A DNA stretch of 20,588 nt from Actinomycetes bacterium (GTDB lineage: Bacteria > Actinomycetota > Acidimicrobiia > Acidimicrobiales > Palsa-688). The stretch is from NCBI GenBank assembly GCA_021808665.1, contig JAKBBA010000057.1:1-20588 (forward strand), read 5' to 3'. Position numbers and translations under genes: made by a program. A model generated the notes under the pieces. The model did no database searches, was not told where the DNA came from, and was given only the letters and a program-made list of their open reading frames with translations. Of the stretch, positions 15,773 through 20,588 are shown piece after piece (position 1 is the first letter of the stretch; every line of letters begins with the position of its first letter).

Positions 15773-16674
15773 GCGCCGAGCCGATGTCCGATCGGGTGTC
15801 CGATCGGGTGGAGAAGGCGACGAGAGACCACCTGATCAGCCCGCCCAACAGGGGCGAAACGCGCAACGACTCAACACGTACAAGCGGTGCTGGCGGCATG
15901 CTGGCCCCTCGGTTGGAGCGACTCAGTCAGCAGCTCAGTGAGATCGACCAACTCGTGATTGAGACGCTCGCCTTGGTACGGATGGCGTCGGGCGGGCAGC
16001 TCAACCGGCTGATCTGGCCCACTACACCAGCTGGAGCCCGAACCTGCCGAAGACACCTGCAACGCCTGACTGAGCTGCGGGTAGTGACGCGCCTTCATCG
16101 TCAGGTCGGTGGCATCAAGGGCGGCAGTCAGGGCTACACCTATGCCCTCGACGTCAACGGGCAGCGCCTGGCCGAGACCCTCCAGCACCAGACCGTTCGC
16201 CGACCGACACCGAGCGATCTCTTCGTCGATCACACCCTGGGCGTGACCGAGGTGTACGTGCAGCTACGCGAGACCGCCCACGTCGAGCTGCTGGAGTTCG
16301 AGACCGAGCCGACCTGCTGGCGATCGTTCACCGGACCGGCCGGGAGGACCGTCACCCTCCGACCTGACGCCTACCTCGCCTGGGCCGTCGGCGAGTGGGA
16401 GCTGAGCGCCTTCTTGGAGGTCGACCGCGCAACCGAGCACCCCGGACGCATCGCCCGCAAGGCCCAGCAGTACGTGCGCTACTGGCGCACGGGCAACGAG
16501 CAGCGACTCAACGAGGTCTTCCCGACCGTGCTCTGGCTCGTCACCACCAAGCGCCGCGCCGAGGTGCTGCGCGCCGTGCTTGCCGACCACGAGGCCGGGC
16601 CACTGTCGGAGGTCGTCACCGCCGAGGGTCTGGCGTCGTACATCACTAACACCCGAAGGGAGGGACAACCATGA
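15769..16674 (+). CDS. Replication-relaxation family protein
   Basis: The 301-aa protein has an N-terminal winged-helix-like region (about 50-130: IDQLVIETLALVRMASGGQL, then CRRHLQRLTELRVVTRLHRQ and a beta-hairpin YTYALDVNGQRLAE). The following domain contains DHTLGVTEVYVQL, a Tyr/Trp-rich stretch around LRPDAYLAWAVGEWELSAFL and EVDRATEHPGRIARKAQQYV. These features match the replication-relaxation (Pfam 13814) family, thought to act in plasmid or element replication/mobilisation, though the mechanism is not settled. Its ATG overlaps the ATPase stop (ATGA). Near the start, MSDRVSDRV comes from a 12-bp tandem repeat. Confidence 0.85.
   Translation: MSAEPMSDRVSDRVEKATRDHLISPPNRGETRNDSTRTSGAGGMLAPRLERLSQQLSEIDQLVIETLALVRMASGGQLNRLIWPTTPAGARTCRRHLQRLTELRVVTRLHRQVGGIKGGSQGYTYALDVNGQRLAETLQHQTVRRPTPSDLFVDHTLGVTEVYVQLRETAHVELLEFETEPTCWRSFTGPAGRTVTLRPDAYLAWAVGEWELSAFLEVDRATEHPGRIARKAQQYVRYWRTGNEQRLNEVFPTVLWLVTTKRRAEVLRAVLADHEAGPLSEVVTAEGLASYITNTRREGQP
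15785..15808. repeat. Two tandem 12-bp repeats at the start of the replication-relaxation gene
   Basis: TGTCCGATCGGG is present twice back to back (15785-15796 and 15797-15808), in frame, coding for SDRV twice. Each unit holds the 8-bp palindrome CCGATCGG. It may be an incidental slippage duplication or a protein-binding site. Confidence 0.75.
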
Positions 16675-17759
16675 CCAACAACATCATCACGCCGCCAGCC
16701 TGGCGGTACTGCCGCGTCCGAGGACCACGCCCGGCCCACCTGCCGGAGTCGACACCACCGCTGCGGACCCTGCTGTACGGCGACGCCATGACGGTGCTCA
16801 GCCAACTACCGACCGCCTCCTTCGACTGCGTCGTGACCTCACCGCCGTATCACCTGCTGCGCCGCTACGGCGCCGGAGAGAAGGAGATCGGCACCGAGAC
16901 CCACGTCGACGACTACGTACAGCGCCTGATCACCGTCTGCGACGAACTCGCCCGAGTGCTCACACCGACTGGCAGCCTCTTCCTGAACCTCGGCGACAGC
17001 TTCTCGCGCGGGCTGCGCTACGGCGCACCGGCAAAGAGCTTGCTCCTGGCGCCCGAGCGGCTCCTGCTTGCCCTGGCTGAACGTGGCTGGTCCGTGCGCA
17101 ACAAGGTCGTCTGGGCCAAGCCGAACCCCATGCCGAACTCGATCGCCGACCGCTTCTCGACTACCTGGGAGCCCGTCTACTTCCTCGTCCGATCGGAGCG
17201 CTACTACTTCGATCTAGACATTGTGCGCGTTCCGCACAAGACGACCAGACGACCGGGTCCGGTCATGGCCAACACCAAGTACGGCGGGCGACGGCCTGTC
17301 TGGGCCGGACCACTCGCAGGAGCCAACGACGGCCTGGAGCGCACCCGTGCCGAAGGACGACCGGGACATCCGCTCGGCAAGAACCCCGGCGACGTCTGGA
17401 CCATACCGACAGCCGGCTACCGGGGAGCACACTTCGCCGTCTTCCCGGAGAACCTCGTCCGACGTCCGATCCTCGCCGGCTGCCCCGAGCGCGTCTGCAG
17501 CCGATGCACTAAGCCCTGGGTCCGGGAGCGGCGACGGGATCGCCTCGGAACGATCGCGCCGAGTTGCGAGTGCCAGGCTGACTGGCGGAGCGGTCGTGTC
17601 CTTGACCCGTTCATGGGAGCCGGGACCGTAGGGGTGACCGCCGAGCATCTCGGCCGCGACTGGCTCGGGATCGAGCTCAACCCCGACTTCATCGCGATCG
17701 CCGCTCAGCGGATCGCCAAGGCACGGCGGCCAATCAAAGACGAACCACAAGCAGCATAA
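16671..17759 (+). CDS. Orphan SPPY-type DNA methyltransferase
   Basis: The 362-aa enzyme shows catalytic motif IV TSPPY at 56-60 and then the SAM-binding motif DPFMGAGT at 312-319. This is the order of beta-class amino-methyltransferases (N4-cytosine or N6-adenine). Between them is HFAVFPENLVRRPI, typical of the family, and a cysteine cluster C271, C276, C279, C299 and C301 that may bind zinc. The recognition sequence is unknown. No restriction gene is adjacent, so it is an orphan. It overlaps the replication-relaxation stop (ATGA) and ends the transfer operon. A likely role is to mark the element against host restriction or to regulate it; that is inference. Confidence 0.9.
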   Translation: MTNNIITPPAWRYCRVRGPRPAHLPESTPPLRTLLYGDAMTVLSQLPTASFDCVVTSPPYHLLRRYGAGEKEIGTETHVDDYVQRLITVCDELARVLTPTGSLFLNLGDSFSRGLRYGAPAKSLLLAPERLLLALAERGWSVRNKVVWAKPNPMPNSIADRFSTTWEPVYFLVRSERYYFDLDIVRVPHKTTRRPGPVMANTKYGGRRPVWAGPLAGANDGLERTRAEGRPGHPLGKNPGDVWTIPTAGYRGAHFAVFPENLVRRPILAGCPERVCSRCTKPWVRERRRDRLGTIAPSCECQADWRSGRVLDPFMGAGTVGVTAEHLGRDWLGIELNPDFIAIAAQRIAKARRPIKDEPQAA

Positions 17760-17818
17760 GCCAGGGCCGAGGCTTGCTTCGTTTACAGGACAACAAGCGA
17801 TCCGCAATTCACAACATT

Positions 17819-17841
17819 ACTAGTATGGACAGCCGTCTAGT
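17819..17841. promoter_or_regulatory. Inverted repeat ACTAG-N13-CTAGT, possible repressor site
   Basis: ACTAG (17819-17823) and CTAGT (17837-17841) are inverted around a 13-bp spacer and cover the -35 box of the promoter that follows. The position suits autoregulation by the XRE repressor coded just downstream, but the arms are short. Confidence 0.35.
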
Positions 17842-17854
17842 AAAAGCAGATAAT
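17826..17854 (+). promoter_or_regulatory. Promoter of the XRE-ImmA-recombinase operon
   Basis: TGGACA (17826-17831) and GATAAT (17849-17854) are each one base from the consensus, with the ideal 17-bp spacer. The region 17760-17879 is strongly AT-rich compared with flanking genes. AAAGGAG at 17862-17868 lies 11 bases before the ATG of the XRE gene. Confidence 0.6.
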
Positions 17855-17879
17855 ATAAGGGAAAGGAGTACCAACCAAT

Positions 17880-18308
17880 ATGAAAAGGAGGAAAACACCA
17901 GAGATAAAGAACGCTGCTCTTGGGGAGTTCATCAAGGCGCGACGTGAGTCACTAAACATAACCAAAGCTGAAGCAATCCGACGCAGCGGTCTCGACTACA
18001 GCTATTGGGTAAAGCTAGAAGCAGGCATCTACCAAATGCCCAGCCCCAAAGCCCTTGACCTTGTTGCAGAGGTTATCGAAGCGAAGCCGGCTGACCTCTA
18101 TGCGCTGGCAGGGTACCGGATCGAAGGCGAGCTACCGAACTTCCGACCTTACCTGCGCAGCAAGTACTACCTGCCACCTGAAGCCATTGATCAGCTGGAG
18201 TCGTACTTCAACTTCCTACGACATCAGTACGGCATACCTGAAGATCAGCCGGTCTTTCCACCGAAGCCCCGGGACAACGGCGAGACCGAAGAAAGAAGGG
18301 CGTCATGA
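17880..18308 (+). CDS. XRE-family HTH transcriptional regulator
   Basis: The 142-aa protein has an N-terminal XRE/Cro-type HTH at about residues 14-68 (LGEFIKARRESLNITKAEAI, with the turn around SGLDYSYWVKLEAG). The roughly 70-residue tail, ending in a Pro/Asp/Arg-rich stretch, likely mediates dimerisation or contact with the peptidase. Its first half is visibly less G/C-rich than the neighbours. It is followed by an ImmA/IrrE peptidase with an ATGA overlap. In elements such as ICEBs1 an XRE repressor (ImmR) is cleaved by its ImmA partner to allow excision; the same logic is likely here, by analogy. Confidence 0.88.
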   Translation: MKRRKTPEIKNAALGEFIKARRESLNITKAEAIRRSGLDYSYWVKLEAGIYQMPSPKALDLVAEVIEAKPADLYALAGYRIEGELPNFRPYLRSKYYLPPEAIDQLESYFNFLRHQYGIPEDQPVFPPKPRDNGETEERRAS

Positions 18309-18964
18309 ACCCGGGCGTGCTGACCGTGCTGCGGGACTTCGTGCCGATCCGGCCACTCACCCGGACCGATGCCTACCGGATCGCCGAGCTTCAAGCCGCC
18401 CGCTTCCTGAAGATCATGCAGGTCAACGAAGCGCCGATCAACGAGCGGATCATCTCGGAGCAACCGCGGTTGCAGGTGCAACGTTTCAGTCCACTACCGG
18501 TATCGGGCGCTACCCAGTGGACCAATGGCCGCTGGATGATCATCCTGAACGCCAACGAGTCGACGGCACGACAGCGCTTCTCACTGGCACACGAGTTCAA
18601 GCACATCATCGACCACCGTTTCATCGACATCCTCTACGCCCGCGTTGCCGAGGATGACCGGGAAGACTTCGTCGAGAGCATCTGCGACTACTTCGCAGGC
18701 TGCCTCCTCGTGCCCCGACCCTGGCTGAAGAAGGCTTGGGGCGAAGGAATCCAACGGCCGGCAGACCTAGCTACTCACTTCGGTGTCTCCCAGCAGGCCA
18801 TCCAGGTCCGGCTCTCCCAAACCGGTCTCACCGGACGCCAGCGTCGTTGCGGACAGACGGCGAGCGACTGGCGCTTGCCCCGTTTCCCCCGAACTGGTAC
18901 CCCCGAGGGTTACCACCGTCGCGCCCTGACAGTCACGGGATCGTCGGAGAAAGGACTCGCATGA
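18305..18964 (+). CDS. ImmA/IrrE-family zinc metallo-endopeptidase
   Basis: The 219-aa protein holds the zinc motif HEFKH at 96-100, preceded by RQRFSLA as in ImmA/IrrE proteins. An acidic third-ligand region follows, at DFVESICDYFAGCLLVP (121-137). The C-terminal part, around 141-175, carries an HTH-like stretch (LATHFGVSQQAIQVRL), which occurs in this family. The predicted job is to cut the XRE repressor coded upstream when the cell is stressed or a signal is received. ATG at 18305 overlaps the XRE stop (ATGA), and its own stop overlaps the recombinase start the same way, so the three are translated together. Confidence 0.9.
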   Translation: MNPGVLTVLRDFVPIRPLTRTDAYRIAELQAARFLKIMQVNEAPINERIISEQPRLQVQRFSPLPVSGATQWTNGRWMIILNANESTARQRFSLAHEFKHIIDHRFIDILYARVAEDDREDFVESICDYFAGCLLVPRPWLKKAWGEGIQRPADLATHFGVSQQAIQVRLSQTGLTGRQRRCGQTASDWRLPRFPRTGTPEGYHRRALTVTGSSEKGLA

Positions 18965-20588
18965 GCAGCACAGCTTCCTTGCCGAACGAGCTACCGGCGA
19001 GTGCGCACCGCTCCAACCAGCGAAGGAAGCTGCCACCTCGCCTAACAACGGTGAGCGGCAACTGCCGCGCCGTCATCTACCTACGGGTATCGACTGCCGG
19101 GCAAGTCCACACCGACCGTGATGCCGAGGGCCTATCGATCCCGGCCCAGCGCGAAGCGTGCTACCGGAAGGCCGAGGCCATCGGCGCCCAGGTCGTCGAG
19201 GAGTACATCGACGCCGGCGAGTCCGCCCGAAAGAGCGACCGACCAGCTCTCCAGCGGATGCTCAAGCGACTCTCCGAAGAGGGCGACGTCGACTACGTCA
19301 TCGTCCACAAGGTTGACCGTCTCGCTCGCAACCGTGCCGATGACGTGACGATCAACCTGGCGATACGCGAGGCCGGTGCCGCGCTCGTGTCGGTCACTGA
19401 GAATATCGACGAGACCCCCTCCGGCACCCTGCTGCACGGCATCATGGCCTCGATCTCGGAGTTCTACAGCAAGAACCTCGCCGCCGAGGTCAGCAAGGGC
19501 ATGGACCAGAAGGCCAAGAAGGGCGGTCGGCCCGGCAAGGCCCCGGTCGGGTATCTCAACACCCGGGAGATGGTCGACGGCAACGAGATCAGGACCATCG
19601 TCCTCCACCCGGAGCACGCCGACCACGTGCGCTGGGCGTTCGAGGCCTACGCCACCGGCGACTACACCGTGCGGACCCTGACCACCGCACTGAAGGAGCG
19701 CGGACTACGCACCAGCCGAAGCCATCGCGAACCGCCCAAGCCGATGAGCCCCTCGAAGGTCGCGTACATGCTCCGCAACGTCTTCTACGTCGGCGTCGTC
19801 GAGTGGAAAGGCGAGCAGTACCCCGGCCGTCACGAGCCGCTCGTCACCCCGGAGGTCTGGGGCAAGGTCCAAGAGATCCTCTCCTCCCGTGACCAGTCCG
19901 GTGAACGGCAGCGCCTTCACCAGCACTACCTCAAGGGCACCGTCTTCTGTGCCCGCTGCAAGCGCCGGCTCGGGTTCCTGGTCGCCACCGGCCGCAACGG
20001 CGGCAAGTACGACTACTTCTTCTGCTACGGCAGGCAGGCCAAGAACGGCTGCGACCTGCCGTTCCTCACCACGACCGCGGTCGAGGAGGCCGTCTCCGAC
20101 GCCTACAGCGACATCGAGCTCGGCACCGCCCTCAGCGAGGAGGTCCGAGAGAAGCTCCTCGGTGCCCTGAAGCGCTCCACCGCTGGCCTGGAGCGGGAGC
20201 GCAAGCGACGAGCTGAGCGAGTCAACGACCTCAAGAACCAGCGACGACGCCTCGTGCAGGGGCATCTCGCCGGGGTCATCCCAATCGATCTGGTCAAGGA
20301 GGAGCGGGAGCGGATCGAGTCAGAGCTATACGACGCCGAGAAGCAGCTCCTGGAGACCGCCGTGGACTGGGACACCATCGAGACCAACCTCACCCTGGCC
20401 ATGGGCCTGGTGTCGGACTGCCAGCAGGCCTACCGCCGAGGTGGACCACGGGTGCGGCGGCGCTACAACCAGGCCTTCTGGGAGGCAATCTACGTCGACG
20501 TCGACGGGGTCAGCTACGGCAGGCTGGCCGCACCGTTCCACCAGGTGCTACCACCAGAGATCACGGAACGGGTTGAGATAAACGAAAA
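18961..20588 (+). CDS. Large serine recombinase (integrase), 3' end beyond window
   Basis: ATG at 18961 overlaps the ImmA stop, and the frame stays open to the right edge (542 codons seen). The N-terminal resolvase domain shows RAVIYLRVST with the nucleophile S44, KVDRLARN with R120, and FYSKNLAAEV. The recombinase domain follows from about 194 (APVGYLN). A zinc ribbon with C330, C333, C355 and a further cysteine in NGCDLP comes next, and then a coiled-coil rich in Arg/Glu (about 400-465). These are the parts of large serine integrases that join attP and attB without host factors. A long N-terminal leader of about 35 residues precedes the catalytic domain. It is the likely integration enzyme of the element; the end and any att site lie outside. 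Confidence 0.93.
   Translation, partial: MSSTASLPNELPASAHRSNQRRKLPPRLTTVSGNCRAVIYLRVSTAGQVHTDRDAEGLSIPAQREACYRKAEAIGAQVVEEYIDAGESARKSDRPALQRMLKRLSEEGDVDYVIVHKVDRLARNRADDVTINLAIREAGAALVSVTENIDETPSGTLLHGIMASISEFYSKNLAAEVSKGMDQKAKKGGRPGKAPVGYLNTREMVDGNEIRTIVLHPEHADHVRWAFEAYATGDYTVRTLTTALKERGLRTSRSHREPPKPMSPSKVAYMLRNVFYVGVVEWKGEQYPGRHEPLVTPEVWGKVQEILSSRDQSGERQRLHQHYLKGTVFCARCKRRLGFLVATGRNGGKYDYFFCYGRQAKNGCDLPFLTTTAVEEAVSDAYSDIELGTALSEEVREKLLGALKRSTAGLERERKRRAERVNDLKNQRRRLVQGHLAGVIPIDLVKEERERIESELYDAEKQLLETAVDWDTIETNLTLAMGLVSDCQQAYRRGGPRVRRRYNQAFWEAIYVDVDGVSYGRLAAPFHQVLPPEITERVEINE

Noticed and set aside
1..20588. CRISPR arrays, tRNA genes and insertion sequences
   Set aside because: No regularly spaced repeats, cloverleaf-like sequence or transposase gene was seen on reading both strands.

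Overview
The window looks like part of a mobile genetic element from a high-G+C actinobacterium. Most genes use G/C-rich codons with many GTG starts, and the protein families (replication-relaxation protein, VirD4/FtsK-like transfer ATPase, long serine recombinase, Arg/Ala-rich small proteins) fit Streptomyces/Micromonospora-like hosts. The species cannot be named from this sequence. No rRNA, tRNA or CRISPR array was recognised.

Left part (1-11773). A 10-bp hairpin at 42-70 and a small two-HTH protein gene (107-559, +) lie at the left edge. Facing them is a seven-gene operon on the minus strand, read from 10776 down to 599: hsdM (long form), hsdS, a GIY-YIG/DUF4357 protein, hsdR, a YgjP/DUF45-type metallohydrolase, an S-4TM-type four-helix membrane protein, and a CD-NTase (cGAS/DncV-like, SMODS) nucleotidyltransferase. 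Every junction overlaps: most by 4 nt (ATGA or GTGA), hsdR/metallohydrolase by 14 nt with the start chosen here. A complete type I restriction-modification system therefore appears to share one translationally coupled transcript with a minimal CBASS-like cyclase/effector pair. A good promoter candidate and a strong ribosome binding site precede hsdM. An unrecognised 290-aa protein is encoded just upstream on the same strand.

Right part (11774-20588). After a divergent intergenic region with a strong dyad, the plus strand carries a transfer module. It comprises a 123-aa unknown protein, a small coiled-coil membrane protein, a 182-aa protein with an HDxxH motif, a 56-aa two-helix membrane peptide, a 50-aa peptide, a VirD4/TraG/FtsK-like ATPase, a replication-relaxation family protein and an orphan SPPY-type DNA methyltransferase. 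Most of these junctions are also GTGA/ATGA overlaps. A second, AT-richer promoter region then starts a regulatory and integration operon: XRE repressor, ImmA/IrrE metallopeptidase and a large serine recombinase that runs off the right edge. This XRE/ImmA arrangement resembles the switch that controls excision in elements such as ICEBs1.

How they work together (inference): the recombinase integrates and excises the element, the XRE/ImmA pair controls it, the ATPase module moves it, the methyltransferase may protect it on entry, and the RM plus CBASS-like operon is defensive cargo. No relaxase, VirB4 or replication initiator is visible, so the element is either incomplete here, mobilisable, or uses a dsDNA-translocating ATPase.
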